A stretch of DNA of 64,000 nt from Novosphingobium pentaromativorans US6-1 (GCF_000767465.1 NZ_CP009293.1:248001-312000), one strand, 5' to 3'. Positions 8,545-17,307 are shown, counted from the first letter of the stretch. Numbers and translations are program-made. The notes: a model not told the origin generated them from the letters alone.

Positions 8545-9546
8545 TCAGCCCCTGCGCGCCATGCGCTGCGACGAGTGCGGTGCCGGGCGCTGCTGGTCGA
8601 GTTTCACGACATGGAGGGGAACGCCTGCCTGCCGCAGCTTCTGTGCGAGGTTCATCTGGATGCCGGAGCCGTCGCAGACCACCGCTTCGACCGGCTTCAG
8701 GGCAAGCAGACGGTCGTTGCGAACGAAGGCGGCCTTGGCCCCCAGCCGGCGGTCGAGGCGGAACATGATGACCTTGACGCCGCGCGCTGCCGCCCAAGCC
8801 TGGGCGATCGCATCGCACCCTTTGGTCTGGGCGGTGGTGGCGAGGATCATTTCGGGAATGCGGGCCTTGATCGTGTCGAGGCCCTTCCAGAGCATGTCGT
8901 GATCTTCCCAGACCTGCCCCCCCGAAAAGGCGACAACGGGGCCTTCGGGCGTGAACTGCTCGCGGCGCTCGCGTCCCCTTGCGGCCAGATAGTCGCGGGC
9001 GTCGATCATCGATGCGGTGACGCCGTGAGAGACCCGGCTTCCCCGGGTCGGCGAATAGGGCCGTCCGGTCTCGACGCGATAGACTTCGGCGGCATGGTCG
9101 CGCATGCATTCCATCGCATCGCGGCACCCTTGCAGCGTCTGGCAGAGCAGCTGCGCGTCTTCGACCTGCGTGGCGTAGATCTCGCTGGGATCGAAGCTGC
9201 GCGCGAGTTCGCCAAGCTCCTTGGCCGCGTCGTCCTCGCGGTCGCTGATCCGCTTCGCGACGACATGGAAGCTGTTGACGAAGCCCCAGGCGAGATCGCT
9301 GGCGAAGGGTTCGAGGCGGGTATCGCGGAACACGTCGAACAGCGTCGCCATCACCATCTCGACAGCAGCTCGGGCCTGCTCCGGATCGGGCATTTCGAGC
9401 TGTTCGCTCTCGTCGACCGGCGACAGCTTGGCGCGCTCGTCATACTCGATGAATGCGCTCTCGTAGAGCGGGCTGCGCTCGTCGGTTCCGGTTTCGCTGG
9501 CGATGAAGCTGGCGAAATCGGCGAAGTTCGAGAAAGACTTGGTCAT
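8545..9546 (-). CDS. DUF2493 (SLOG-like) domain protein
   Basis: 333 residues from the ATG at 9546, preceded by GGAGG at 5-bp spacing. The N-terminal half is helical and acidic. The C-terminal half is a Rossmann-like DUF2493 domain (VVAFSGGQVWEDHDMLWKGL, then TAQTKGCDAIAQAWA and GVKVIMFRLD), related to the DprA/SLOG superfamily that binds nucleotides or nucleotide-derived ligands. Such proteins are common on alphaproteobacterial plasmids, role unproven. A palindromic element (copy 3) lies 140 bp upstream and a terminator follows. Confidence 0.8.
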   Translation of the reverse strand: MTKSFSNFADFASFIASETGTDERSPLYESAFIEYDERAKLSPVDESEQLEMPDPEQARAAVEMVMATLFDVFRDTRLEPFASDLAWGFVNSFHVVAKRISDREDDAAKELGELARSFDPSEIYATQVEDAQLLCQTLQGCRDAMECMRDHAAEVYRVETGRPYSPTRGSRVSHGVTASMIDARDYLAARGRERREQFTPEGPVVAFSGGQVWEDHDMLWKGLDTIKARIPEMILATTAQTKGCDAIAQAWAAARGVKVIMFRLDRRLGAKAAFVRNDRLLALKPVEAVVCDGSGIQMNLAQKLRQAGVPLHVVKLDQQRPAPHSSQRMARRG

Positions 9547-9686
9547 GTTGGCCTCCATGGCTTTTGAATGTCTCATCCACGCGATGAGGCCTTGCTCAGG
9601 GCATGCGGTGGTCAGGGAGGTCGGGCACGTTAACCGGGAAGCCGGCCGCCTGCGGCCGGACCCCGGTTAACGCCGCCGCGCGGGGA

Positions 9687-9752
9687 GCGGGGGAACCGAT
9701 TTTTTCGGGTGGGCGCGCCAGCGGCCGCGCGCAAAAATTGGGGGGGACCGCT
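9687..9752. repeat. Palindromic intergenic element, copy 3 of 4
   Basis: GCGGGGGAACCGATTTT (9687-9703) faces AAAATTGGGGGGGACCGCT (9734-9752). The left arm is identical to copy 2. A second strong stem (GTTAACCGGG with CCCGGTTAAC) flanks it at about 9629-9672. Confidence 0.65.
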
Positions 9753-10225
9753 CATGCTCGACGGACCGCCAACCCCGCATGCCACACTAGGCAGACACAA
9801 GAGAGGAATAGGGGTGTACAACCCTCAGCGGGGAGTAACCACGCAAGCGGGATCGTGACCCGGACGGGCGGAGACAGGCCAGGGGCCTGGCTCCGTGAGC
9901 TTGGCCGGGGTCCGCTTGCAAAGCGGGCGGCGGCTTAGCGAATAGAGCCCCGGTCCCGTCCGCGCCGAGCGGGCGGGATGCGCCGATCCAGCTGCCACCC
10001 CTCCTGGAACGAGCGACAAGCATGGCTCTCTCGGCCATTGCAGGCGCATCGCGCGCAGGACCGCGGCCTCATATCCGCCCGTATGTTACGAGAAAGGATA
10101 GCCCGCGGTACAAAGCGCGGCACATGGTGAGACACAACAGTGAAGCACCATGAAACCAACTCGGAGCGTCGTCATTGCGCTGCAATCGCGTGCGTGCGCA
10201 GCGGCGCGTGCCCCCGGCGGTCGGT
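9753..10225. other. Non-coding stretch
   Basis: About 470 bases. The open frames here have arginine/glycine-rich shadow composition and no ribosome-binding site. No repeat or terminator stands out. Confidence 0.4.
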
Positions 10226-10447
10226 TCAGTTCGGCCCGAAGAGATCCTCGACGGCGAGCGGGCGAAGATCGGGGGTTAGCAGGTCATGGGCGCATTTGAT
10301 CGCGGGCGCGCTGGCAAAGGAGGCCAGCACCCAGCCGTCCGGATCGCATGGGTTCTCGACAAGGCCGTAGCCATGGTGGCCATGGAAGACGCTACTGCCC
10401 CGCACCCATATGCGGCGGGGCCGGGTCTCTTCATCGGGTCTGCACAT
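10226..10447 (-). CDS. Small hypothetical protein (73 aa)
   Basis: The ATG at 10447 has GGAGGGGAG just upstream. The product begins MCRPDEETRPRRIWVRGSSV and contains FHGHHGYGLVENPCDPDGWV, a recognisable basic-then-aromatic layout but no known family. Its leader contains the shared purine-rich motif (plus-strand CCCCTCTTGCCTCTTTCTTC at 10483-10502) after a GC hairpin. Function unknown. Confidence 0.55.
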   Translation of the reverse strand: MCRPDEETRPRRIWVRGSSVFHGHHGYGLVENPCDPDGWVLASFASAPAIKCAHDLLTPDLRPLAVEDLFGPN

Positions 10448-10573
10448 AGGAACTCCCCTCCGTCGCGTGAACGAAGGGAAGGCCCCTCTTGCCTCTTTCT
10501 TCGGCCTGGGCCGCCGCGCGGCCCAGGCGTGGCCCTGCGACCGGAAGCACGGGCCAGCCAAGCGGGCGTGGTT

Positions 10574-11176
10574 TCAGGTCGGCCTGATCCAGTCCTCTGC
10601 CGCGCACCATCCGATGATGTCGCTGCCGCTGTCCGACACAGCATCGCCTGAGATATCGCGCCAGGGCGATCGCGGCCGATAGGTCGGCATATGCCGCGCG
10701 GTCAGCAGATCGAACGTCGCGCAGGTGTAGCCGCTCAGCCGGATGGCGAGCACCGGCTGGTTTTCTGGCGGAAGCGCGGTGAAGACCGAGACGAAGCCGC
10801 TGGGGACCGGGCGCAGCGTCGCATCGATCATGGTGCGCGCGAGCCGGGTCTCGAGTTCGCCGGGTTCGCTGCCCCAGGGATGGGCATCGATGTCGAACAG
10901 ATCGGCGCCGCCCATGGTGGGAACGGTGGAGAATTCGCCGGACCAGCAGCGGCTCTCGGGATTGAGCGCGGCGACATCGGCCGCGAGGCCGGGATCGCCG
11001 GTCTCGGCGCGGAGCCAGTCGGTCATGCCGGCGGTGAGCTTGCCCGAGAGCTTGCGGGCGCGGACCGGCGCGGCGTCGAGCTCGGGAAACTCGACCAGCC
11101 ACCAGGCGAGACGATGGTGCATGATGATGCCGTAGCTATGGGCGACGACACATGGTGCGGAAGCGGCTTGGATCAT
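10574..11176 (-). CDS. Hypothetical protein (200 aa)
   Basis: GGAG precedes the ATG at 11176 by about 8 bases. The N-terminus is MIQAASAPCVVAHSYGIIMH; tryptophans are frequent (DWLRAE, SPWRDI, IIGWCAAEDWIRPT). No signal peptide or catalytic motif seen. It sits directly downstream of the 109-aa gene and SSB on the same strand. Not recognised. Confidence 0.65.
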   Translation of the reverse strand: MIQAASAPCVVAHSYGIIMHHRLAWWLVEFPELDAAPVRARKLSGKLTAGMTDWLRAETGDPGLAADVAALNPESRCWSGEFSTVPTMGGADLFDIDAHPWGSEPGELETRLARTMIDATLRPVPSGFVSVFTALPPENQPVLAIRLSGYTCATFDLLTARHMPTYRPRSPWRDISGDAVSDSGSDIIGWCAAEDWIRPT

Positions 11177-11208
11177 GATGGTGCTCCGTTCGAGGGGCGT
11201 GTGACGGG

Positions 11209-11538
11209 TCAGTGGACCGACCCGTCGTGCGCGAGGATGGTTTCGGGAGTGATCAGCTGGTGCTCGGCGGCGACCAGCGACCAGGCAGCCGCGAGCTCGT
11301 CATAATATTCGCAGTCGACGATCGCGTCGGCGCTGGCTTCGCCGAACTGCGCTTGCTCGAAGGCGCGCGTGTGGGCCGCGTCGGCGGCCTCGGTGATGGC
11401 CTGGGCCAGGCGGGCGGCGATCTCGTAGCGGCCCAGGCTGTCGGCGGCCCGGCGAATTCGGGCGACCATGCTGGGGTTGGTGACTTCGATCCCGTGGTCG
11501 ACCCCGGCGATCTCATCGAAGGTGGCGAGATGGAACAT
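11209..11538 (-). CDS. Small hypothetical protein (109 aa)
   Basis: Starts MFHLATFDEIAGVDHGIEVT. It is mostly helical and alanine-rich (YEIAARLAQAITEAADAAHT). The ribosome site is weak (AAAGG). It follows the SSB gene and its terminator on the same strand. No family recognised. Confidence 0.6.
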   Translation of the reverse strand: MFHLATFDEIAGVDHGIEVTNPSMVARIRRAADSLGRYEIAARLAQAITEAADAAHTRAFEQAQFGEASADAIVDCEYYDELAAAWSLVAAEHQLITPETILAHDGSVH

Positions 11539-11552
11539 TGTGCTGCCTTTCG

Positions 11553-11584
11553 CAAAAATGAGAAGGGCGGCCCGAAGGCCGCCC
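11553..11584 (-). terminator. Terminator after ssb
   Basis: On the minus strand GGGCGGCC-TTCG-GGCCGCCC (arms 11577-11584 and 11565-11572) is followed by TTCTCATTTTTG, eight bases past the ssb stop. Confidence 0.75.
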
Positions 11585-11591
11585 GGAGGGA

Positions 11592-11921
11592 TCAGAGGAA
11601 CTCGATTTCCTCGGCGACGATGTCGGTGTTGTAATAGGTGCGCCCGTCGCGCTCGTTGCGGCTGTAGCGGATCTCGCCGACGACCATGAGCTTGTCGCCC
11701 TTCTTCTTGTGGTTGGCGACGGACTTGCCGAGACCGTTGAAGGCCTTGACCGTGTGGAACTCGTCGTAGGTCTCGGTATAGCCATTGTCGTCCTTCTGGA
11801 CCTGGCCGTCCTTGATCACCGGCTTGGACGTGACGAGGCTGAAGCTGACGCCGCCCTTGCTGTCGGTGCCGAAGCGGCTGATGTCCGACGTGATGCGGCC
11901 CGAGAGAAAAACCTTGTTCAT
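11592..11921 (-). CDS. ssb: Single-stranded DNA-binding protein (plasmid-type SSB)
   Basis: 109 residues: essentially one OB fold (MNKVFLSGRITSDISRFGTD, FSLVTSKP, DEFHTVKAFNGLGKSVANHK, GDKLMVVGEIRYS) without the long acidic tail of chromosomal SSB. It would coat single-stranded DNA during conjugative entry or replication. The start at 11921 fits the OB-fold N-terminus; an upstream extension in frame is not credible. Palindromic element copy 4 lies 95 bp upstream. Confidence 0.9.
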   Translation of the reverse strand: MNKVFLSGRITSDISRFGTDSKGGVSFSLVTSKPVIKDGQVQKDDNGYTETYDEFHTVKAFNGLGKSVANHKKKGDKLMVVGEIRYSRNERDGRTYYNTDIVAEEIEFL

Positions 11922-12016
11922 GCGCGTAACCTTTCGCGTTGCGCCAGCGGGCCGATCCCGCTGGGATGAACAATCGCGAAGGCCCGTGATCGAGGGGGCG
12001 CCGCACCCGCGCCGCG

Positions 12017-12106
12017 GCGCGGGGAAACCCCCATTTTTCGAGTGGTGCGGGCAGAGGCCGCAAGGCCTCAACACGGTCGGAAAATGGCGGGTTGCGGCGG
12101 TCCCGC
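12017..12106. repeat. Palindromic intergenic element, copy 4 of 4 (diverged)
   Basis: GCGGGGAAACCCCCATTTTT faces GGAAAATGGCGGGTTGCGG followed by CGGTCCCGC. Its position (95 bp upstream of ssb) and its base order match copies 1-3, but the arms are more diverged. Confidence 0.5.
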
Positions 12107-12638
12107 ACGGGCGTAGCGTTCATTCCACCAAGCGGGTGGCCGGATGGCCTGTGAATGTTCGGCGCGGTGATGAGGTGGCTCGCGCCGGCATCTGGAGAGC
12201 TTGCCATCGACGCAGCCTTGGCGCGGCGTTGCCCCGCAGTGCGGGCTGGGCCGAGATCATCGGGACAGTGCGCGAAAGGAGAATGGCTCCCGTCAGTCCT
12301 TCGTGATCCGCCGTCAGGCGCCGGCCGGTCGCGGCTCGCCAACCGCCCAGGTGGGCGGCAAAGGATTGGCCGCGAAATCACCGCTGCCGCCGCGTGCGTG
12401 GGCGTACTGCACCCGCCTGGCATCGCCTGAGGTGCGGGCCGTTCACCGACCCGTCGGCCGGTGGCGGCGCTTCTTGCGAAAACGAGATCGTCACTCTGCG
12501 CCGAGCCGAGGCAGAGCATCGACCAGGGCGCCGGCGTTAACCCTGATGCTTCAGGCCGTGACAACCATGACGGCGGCATAACGGGGGGAGAACCATCGGA
12601 GAAGAGCTTGCGGGCGTCGCCGGGCGAGAGAGAACGAA
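12107..12638. other. Non-coding stretch upstream of the SciP-like gene
   Basis: About 530 bases. No frame with convincing composition or ribosome site. GAGAGAGAACGA near 12625-12636 serves as the likely ribosome-binding region of the next gene. Confidence 0.35.
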
Positions 12639-12938
12639 ATGATCGAGAACCAGAAATTCCGGCCGGCCCGTGTGATTGGACCGCTGGGCGAGCCGCTCAC
12701 GATGGAGACGCTGCCCGCGCCGGACACCCGGCGCTGGGTCGTGCGGCGCAAGGCCGAGGTCGTCGCGGCGGTCAACGGCGGCCTTTTGACGATCGACGAA
12801 GTCTGCGAGCGCTACGGCCTGACGCTGGAGGAGTTCGCAGGCTGGCAGCGCGCGGTCGATCGCTCGGGTATGCAGGGGCTTCGCGTCACCCGTATCCAGC
12901 ATTATCGCGATCTCTACGAGCGCCAGCAGCGCTATTGA
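12639..12938 (+). CDS. SciP-like DUF1153 protein (CtrA inhibitor family)
   Basis: 99 residues. The core DTRRWVVRRKAEVVAAVNGG followed by LLTIDEVCERYGLTLEEFAG and the ending GLRVTRIQHYRD are typical of SciP/DUF1153. In Caulobacter, SciP is a small helix-turn-helix protein that binds CtrA and DNA and blocks CtrA-dependent transcription. A copy on a conjugative element could link element genes to the host cell cycle; that is inference. It is one of the clearest alphaproteobacterial markers in the window. Confidence 0.85.
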   Translation: MIENQKFRPARVIGPLGEPLTMETLPAPDTRRWVVRRKAEVVAAVNGGLLTIDEVCERYGLTLEEFAGWQRAVDRSGMQGLRVTRIQHYRDLYERQQRY

Positions 12939-12976
12939 GCGCGCGGGCTTCCGAGATCCTCAAGGCTTGGACGATC

Positions 12977-13467
12977 ATGACGAACCGTTTCAGCCGCCTT
13001 GGCTATCATGCTGCTCGGCGGTGTCGCTGGGTTTGCGGTTGCGCGCGTGTCGGATCCCACGGCCGTGTGCGGCGACGGACAGGTTACGCTCCGGTGGACC
13101 GCGCCAGCACCGGTCGACGTGCTTCAGGCCAGCGCTGGTGATGTCAGGGTCGCGGCGGCGACGCCGGTATCGATGCGTGACGCGGACGGAACGGCCTCGG
13201 TGCGCCGTGGGGCCGAACAATCGCCCCTATTTCCTCCTGCGGGACACGACGGATAGCTCGGTCACGCGAGTCGCGGAACGGCTCGTACCGCTCAAGCTGG
13301 GACCGAACTTCCGCGATATCGGCGGGTACGCTGGAACGGGCGGCCGGCATGTTCGCTGGGGCCTGATCTATCGCGCCGGCGCGACGCCGATGCTGTCGGC
13401 ACAGGATCAGACGCCTGTGAACGGTTTCCACCTGAAGCTCCTGTTCGCGGCCTTGCCGCGCAAGTAG
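12977..13467 (+). pseudogene. Decayed tyrosine-protein phosphatase gene (N-terminal part only)
   Basis: Pieces of one protein appear in different frames: MTNRFSRL then AIMLLGGVAGFAVARVSDPT (signal peptide, frame of 12999), then RPYFLLRDTTDSSVTRVAER and NFRDIGGYAGTGGRHVRWGL IYRAG in the frame of 12967. The NFRDIGGY...WGLIYRAGATP pattern is the N-terminus of SIWHI/LipA-type tyrosine phosphatases. At least two frameshifts are present and the catalytic CxxxxxR loop is missing, so the gene is dead. Confidence 0.7.
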
Positions 13468-13472
13468 GGCAC

Positions 13473-13846
13473 GTGGCCGATAGCCGGCATCTCCTCGGTG
13501 TCGCGGTCCCCCTGGCGATAACCGGGGTGACATGTGGGGCCATGGCAGCTTCGCCGCCCGCGGCCTCGGTTTCGAGCGCTTCGGCGGCAAGGGGCAAGGC
13601 CTTTGCCGAAGAGCATCGTTCGGGATGTCGTGCCGTGGTTCCCGAACGGTTTCTCCCAATCCGGACGCGCCGCGCTCCGGGAATGTCGTCGCCAACGTAG
13701 GCTTGACGGCCGAAACGCTGACCTAATGGCTGCGGCATTCGCACAACTTCCCCGAGATCATGAATTTCGAGATCGCGGACGATCAGGTCGATGACCTGTC
13801 GGCCTATATGCTGATACTCCGTCACCCCCGGCCGGGACGCCGATAG
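13473..13846 (+). pseudogene. Decayed class I cytochrome c gene
   Basis: MADSRHLLGVAVPLAITGVT begins a signal peptide, then GKAFAEEHRSGCRAVV occupies the heme-binding position but CxxCH has become RSGCR, losing one Cys and the His. The frame then shifts (to PNPDAPRSGNVVANVGLTAE) and an in-frame TAA at 13724 precedes WLRHSHNFPEIMNFEIADDQ and the usual cytochrome ending VDDLSAYMLILR. Several independent lesions indicate old decay. Confidence 0.75.
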
Positions 13847-13858
13847 GCTGGGCGAGAA

Positions 13859-13902
13859 CGAAAAACAGGGCCCGCTTCGCCGGGGAGAGCGAAGCGGGCC
13901 CT
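13859..13902 (-). terminator. Strong terminator downstream of DUF736 copy 1
   Basis: On the minus strand a perfect 14-bp stem (AGGGCCCGCTTCGC with GCGAAGCGGGCCCT) is followed by GTTTTT. It lies about 50 bases beyond the DUF736 stop. Confidence 0.85.
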
Positions 13903-13952
13903 GCGAGGGGCGTGCCCGGCCGGGGAGGCGTGGGACCGAGCACGGCGGGGGT

Positions 13953-14495
13953 TCAGCTGACGGTTTCGGGCTCCTCCGCCTGCTCGGTCGCGCGCTGGCG
14001 GCGCTGCCGGCGGCCGCTTTCCTGCTGGGGCTCACCGCCACCGAACGCGTGTTCGGCGGAGGACTGGCCGAGGCCGGCTTCGGCGCCCTGGCCGCGCTCG
14101 GCGGCCTCGTCGGCACCGGGCAGCGGCGGCAGGCCATCGTCGGCCTTGGGCGCCATCTCGGCAGCGAGATCGCGGCGGCGGGTCGGGCGCGACCACACGA
14201 TGTTGTAGCTGCCGTCCTCCTGACGGAACGCCGAGATGTAGAGCGGCGCGGCCAGGCTCGGGTCCTCGATCTTGCCGTTGAGGAACGCCTCGCCCGTGCC
14301 GTTCGAGAACAGCTCGAACAGCGCGCCCACCTGCACCCAAGAGCGCGAGGCCGACAGCGCCAGCACCTCGTACTTCGGCGCCTTTGGATTGGCCGAGTGC
14401 ACCTCGCGCAGCGCGATCGTCATGGCAATCGTCAGCGTCGCGATCTTGCCGACGAAAATGCCGGCGTCATTCTGCTTGATCGAACCGATGTTCAT
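13953..14495 (-). CDS. DUF736 family protein, copy 1 (full length)
   Basis: 180 residues. The N-terminal ~110 residues are the DUF736 beta-rich domain (MNIGSIKQNDAGIFVGKIAT, then ISAFRQEDGSYNIVWSRPTR), a family found almost only on alphaproteobacterial plasmids and ICEs, function unknown. The C-terminus is low-complexity and basic (ESGRRQRRQRATEQAEE). CAGGAGAC lies upstream of the ATG at 14495. Residues 1 to about 150 are repeated in the second copy at 20824-21285. Confidence 0.85.
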   Translation of the reverse strand: MNIGSIKQNDAGIFVGKIATLTIAMTIALREVHSANPKAPKYEVLALSASRSWVQVGALFELFSNGTGEAFLNGKIEDPSLAAPLYISAFRQEDGSYNIVWSRPTRRRDLAAEMAPKADDGLPPLPGADEAAERGQGAEAGLGQSSAEHAFGGGEPQQESGRRQRRQRATEQAEEPETVS

Positions 14496-14627
14496 GGGAA
14501 AGTCTCCTGGAAGCTGGTCTCGAACACCGTGTCCGAGCCAAATTCCTCCTCCCCACTCCTCTCCTCGGCCGTTCGGCCGAGCAGGCGCGCAAGCGCCCCA
14601 TCCGAGGCCCGCGTCCGCGGCCTCGGG
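14042..14627. repeat. 586-bp direct repeat, left copy
   Basis: By eye this is identical to 20832-21417 (offset 6790). It covers most of DUF736 and its leader. Confidence 0.85.
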
Positions 14628-14700
14628 ATTGCCCATGGCGATATGATGGGCTGTCGTTTTTGGAGCTCGGGTCAGGCCAAAGGCGCGGCCCGGCCATGAG

Positions 14701-15114
14701 TCAATGGACCCCGTCCAGCCAGTTCTCGACCTTGAGCGCGCGTACCCGCGAGAACTCACCCACATTGGCGGTCACTAGGACCGCTTCGAGGGCATAGGCG
14801 TGGGCAGCGATGAAGAGATCGTTGGGGGTGATGGGCTTGCCCGCGGCTTCGAGTTCGGCGCGGATGCCGCCATATTCCGTGTCGGCGGGGACTTGGAGCG
14901 CAAGTATCTGCACGCTGTCGAGAATGGCTTCGATCTGAGCGAGCAACCGCGGCGATCCCTTTTTCGCGCAACCGTAACGCAGTTCCGCGGCGGTAATGAT
15001 GCTGACGCAGATCGTGTCCGGCCCGACATCCGCGATCCGCTTCGCGACGGCGCCCTGGGGATTGCGCGCAAGGTCGGACACGATGTTGGTGTCGAGCATG
15101 TAGAGGTTGGTCAC
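14701..15114 (-). CDS. vapC: VapC-type PIN-domain toxin
   Basis: 137 residues. MLDTNIVSDLARN carries the first PIN aspartate, SIITAAELRYG the conserved Glu, and the C-terminus has PNDLFIAAHAYALEAVLVTA and the last acidic residue (ANVGEF). VapC enzymes are Mg-dependent RNases, often cutting initiator tRNA. It overlaps the antitoxin by 4 bp (ATGA) and is cotranscribed. Its role here is probably element stabilisation. Confidence 0.9.
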   Translation of the reverse strand: MTNLYMLDTNIVSDLARNPQGAVAKRIADVGPDTICVSIITAAELRYGCAKKGSPRLLAQIEAILDSVQILALQVPADTEYGGIRAELEAAGKPITPNDLFIAAHAYALEAVLVTANVGEFSRVRALKVENWLDGVH

Positions 15115-15371
15115 AGGACGATGGCCTTGGCTGGCAGCAGCGAATCATCGATATCGGGGAACTGATCCTCCGCCCCAAGGGGTTCCAGTCCGGCCAGCAC
15201 TTCCAGCAAGTTCTTGCGGCGGATTGGCTCGATAATGAGCCGGTCGCCCTCGCGGTGGATCAAAACGCGGTCGCCGGGAAACTCGAAGTCGGCTGGTATT
15301 CGCACCGCCTGGCTTTTGTTGTTGCGGAAAAGCTTGGCCTCTCGAGCAGGGGTGAGGTCGGATTGTGCCAT
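15111..15371 (-). CDS. vapB: VapB-type antitoxin
   Basis: 86 residues. An AbrB/MazE-like swapped-hairpin N-terminus (AKLFRNNKSQAVRIPADFEF) is followed by an acidic toxin-neutralising tail (GAEDQFPDIDDSLLPAKA). AAGGAGG lies 6-7 bases before the ATG. Tandem operator-like repeats lie just upstream. Confidence 0.88.
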   Translation of the reverse strand: MAQSDLTPAREAKLFRNNKSQAVRIPADFEFPGDRVLIHREGDRLIIEPIRRKNLLEVLAGLEPLGAEDQFPDIDDSLLPAKAIVL

Positions 15372-15383
15372 GAGGGCCTCCTT

Positions 15384-15404
15384 GCATATACATTAGCATA
15401 TACA
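15384..15404 (-). promoter_or_regulatory. vapBC operator: two 9-bp direct repeats
   Basis: GCATATACA occurs at 15384-15392 and 15396-15404, 12 bp apart, in an AT-rich patch directly upstream of the vapB ribosome-binding site. This is where a VapB dimer would bind for autorepression. The repeat is seen directly; the role is inferred. Confidence 0.55.
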
Positions 15405-15456
15405 TGCTCCATGGGGTACATTCAACCGATCCGGCGTAAGGCCGCTGCTTGCGCGG

Positions 15457-16395
15457 CTACACATCGAGATAGCAGTCATGGGCGAGCAGGAAGGCCTCGG
15501 CGAGGGATTCGCCTTCGGCGAGCAGGCGCGGCTCGCGCGAGCCGGCCCAGATCGGACGGGGCAGATCGTCGCCCATGGCGAAGCGCCAGCGGGTGAGGCC
15601 ATTCGCTGCTTCCAGGACGAAGCCGGCCTCATTCGCATCGAAGCGCTCTATGGTCGCTTTCTCGTTACCGAAGTCGGGCATGTCGAGGATCTGATCATGG
15701 CCGGCATAGCGATGCTCCCACGGTGTGAAATCCGCAAGCTGATCGGGATGCACGCCAAGAATGCGCTGGTCGATGACGGCCTTGAGCGACCGGAAATCCT
15801 GGGCCGGCTCGATCTGCTCGCGAGTGAGCCAGATCCACCCGTCCGAGCCCGTGAGCGGCAGGACGATCCATGAGCCGCGGTTACATTGCCACCCGGAGAG
15901 CCCGACTCCCCCCTGCCCGTAGCTGCCGAGGTGGCTCGAATAGCCCGTGAGCATGCGGCCTTCCGGCCATTTCGGCGGCATGGGACCGATGACGCCGCTG
16001 CTCCTGATAGTGCTGAACGAGCCGCGATCCCACAGGCTGTCAGGATTGAGCACACGCCGTTTGGGTCTGCCGGTGCGAGGAAGGTCGAGCACGCGGCGCG
16101 CCTTCTCGAGCGGATCGTCGTTCTGGCGGGCACTGATAGCAACCTGCAAGGCGAGCGATCCCGTTGCCGGGCTCGGGCTGTTCTCACAGTTGAGCTCGAG
16201 AACGGCTTCGTGCCGGACGGGAGACTGGCCGCTCTCCGGCACGACGGTGCGCTTGGCGGTCCAGTCGATGCGCCGGCGGTCGTACCAGCTTTGGGAGAGA
16301 ATCCAGCTGCGCGCGCGACGCGCATCCTCGGCCTCGGCTTTGGCGAGAATCCGGTCGGGGACGGGCGCCGTGAAGACGACGTGATAGGTCGGCAT
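15457..16395 (-). CDS. Hypothetical protein (312 aa)
   Basis: The start at 16395 (MPTYHVVFTAPVPDRILAKA) has GGAG about 8 bases upstream; the frame is open further but not coding-like. Residues 1-100 read as an alpha/beta domain. The middle is glycine/tryptophan-rich (SSHLGSYGQGGVGLSGWQCN, GSDGWIWL). The C-terminus is acidic. No family recognised; similar ORFs accompany DUF736 on such elements as far as I can recall. Confidence 0.6.
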   Translation of the reverse strand: MPTYHVVFTAPVPDRILAKAEAEDARRARSWILSQSWYDRRRIDWTAKRTVVPESGQSPVRHEAVLELNCENSPSPATGSLALQVAISARQNDDPLEKARRVLDLPRTGRPKRRVLNPDSLWDRGSFSTIRSSGVIGPMPPKWPEGRMLTGYSSHLGSYGQGGVGLSGWQCNRGSWIVLPLTGSDGWIWLTREQIEPAQDFRSLKAVIDQRILGVHPDQLADFTPWEHRYAGHDQILDMPDFGNEKATIERFDANEAGFVLEAANGLTRWRFAMGDDLPRPIWAGSREPRLLAEGESLAEAFLLAHDCYLDV

Positions 16396-16454
16396 GGAGA
16401 TACTCCGGCTTGAGGGGCCTGAGCGGCGCACTCGACGGCGTCCGCCCAGTTCGT

Positions 16455-17150
16455 TCACGCAAGCGGTGCCGGCATGGCCAGCCATTCGGGCTGGTCGTTC
16501 GCGATCGGCAGGTCGTAGTTCGCGGCCTCGGCCTCGGAGAACACGGTCGCGGTCTCGAGCGAGCCGAAGCCTGTCTTGCTGTTCCAGAACAGGAGGCCCT
16601 CTTCGGCATCGCGCGTGGCGATGATCATACCGTTCTCGGGCTCGCCGACGCGGCGCGTCAGGGCCTTTTCGAGGCCTCGGGCCGAGCTGGCGAATTCGAT
16701 GTCGTCCTCGCGGATCACGACGAAGCCGCCGCCGAATTCGCCGGGCCGCATGCGACCGCAGTCGAGCGCATATTCGAACGCGAAGGGTAAGGTGGATCGC
16801 GCCGCCGCCTGGATAAGCGCCGCGGCGGCCTCGATGTCGACCTGATCGCCGTGGATCCAGACGCCGACTGTTTCATCGTCGCCGGCAGGGTCGACCTGCA
16901 CGGTGAAGCCGAGCCGCGGACAGTCGGGGTCGGGGAAGATTTCGAGGAAGCCCGAGAACGGCTCCTCGTCGGTCGGCGGAAAGGCCGCCTCGAAACCCGG
17001 CCCCAGCGCGGCGAACCGTGCGGCGCGCTGATCCGGGTCGAGCGAAGTATCGTCGAGCGCCTCGATGGCGTCGTCGATCTGGCGGAGGACGTCGGCCTCG
17101 GCGGGCGTGACGGCGAGCGTGAAGCTCGCCTTGGTGAAGTGATTGGCCAT
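16455..17150 (-). CDS. Hypothetical acidic protein (231 aa)
   Basis: Starts MANHFTKASFTLAVTPAEAD. It is acidic (FPPTDEEPFSGFLEIFPDPD) with mixed alpha/beta character and no Cys cluster. The shared 13-base purine leader lies 80 bases upstream (17230-17242). Not recognised. Confidence 0.65.
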   Translation of the reverse strand: MANHFTKASFTLAVTPAEADVLRQIDDAIEALDDTSLDPDQRAARFAALGPGFEAAFPPTDEEPFSGFLEIFPDPDCPRLGFTVQVDPAGDDETVGVWIHGDQVDIEAAAALIQAAARSTLPFAFEYALDCGRMRPGEFGGGFVVIREDDIEFASSARGLEKALTRRVGEPENGMIIATRDAEEGLLFWNSKTGFGSLETATVFSEAEAANYDLPIANDQPEWLAMPAPLA

Positions 17151-17229
17151 GGAGGAAGCCTCGTGGGGAGGGCGCGCGGGAGCGCGCCGCGTGGGCGGCC
17201 TCGGTTCATCCCGGGCCAGCCGCTAAGCT

Positions 17230-17242
17230 CCCCCTTCCCTTT
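17230..17242 (-). promoter_or_regulatory. Shared purine-rich leader motif AAAGGGAAGGGGG
   Basis: The minus-strand 13-mer AAAGGGAAGGGGG is identical to that at 52928-52940, upstream of the HerA-like gene. Related motifs lie upstream of at least eight other minus-strand genes. Role unknown. Confidence 0.45.
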
Positions 17243-17307
17243 CATCGCGATCGCCGCGAGGACGCAGTGGCGGCTGGCCGAAGGCCAGAAACCGGCCGGC
17301 GCTGTCG

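Noticed and set aside
7784..9127. 447-residue version of the gene at 7784
   Set aside because: The upstream half is a shadow of the DUF2493 gene; AAGGAG supports the start at 8350.
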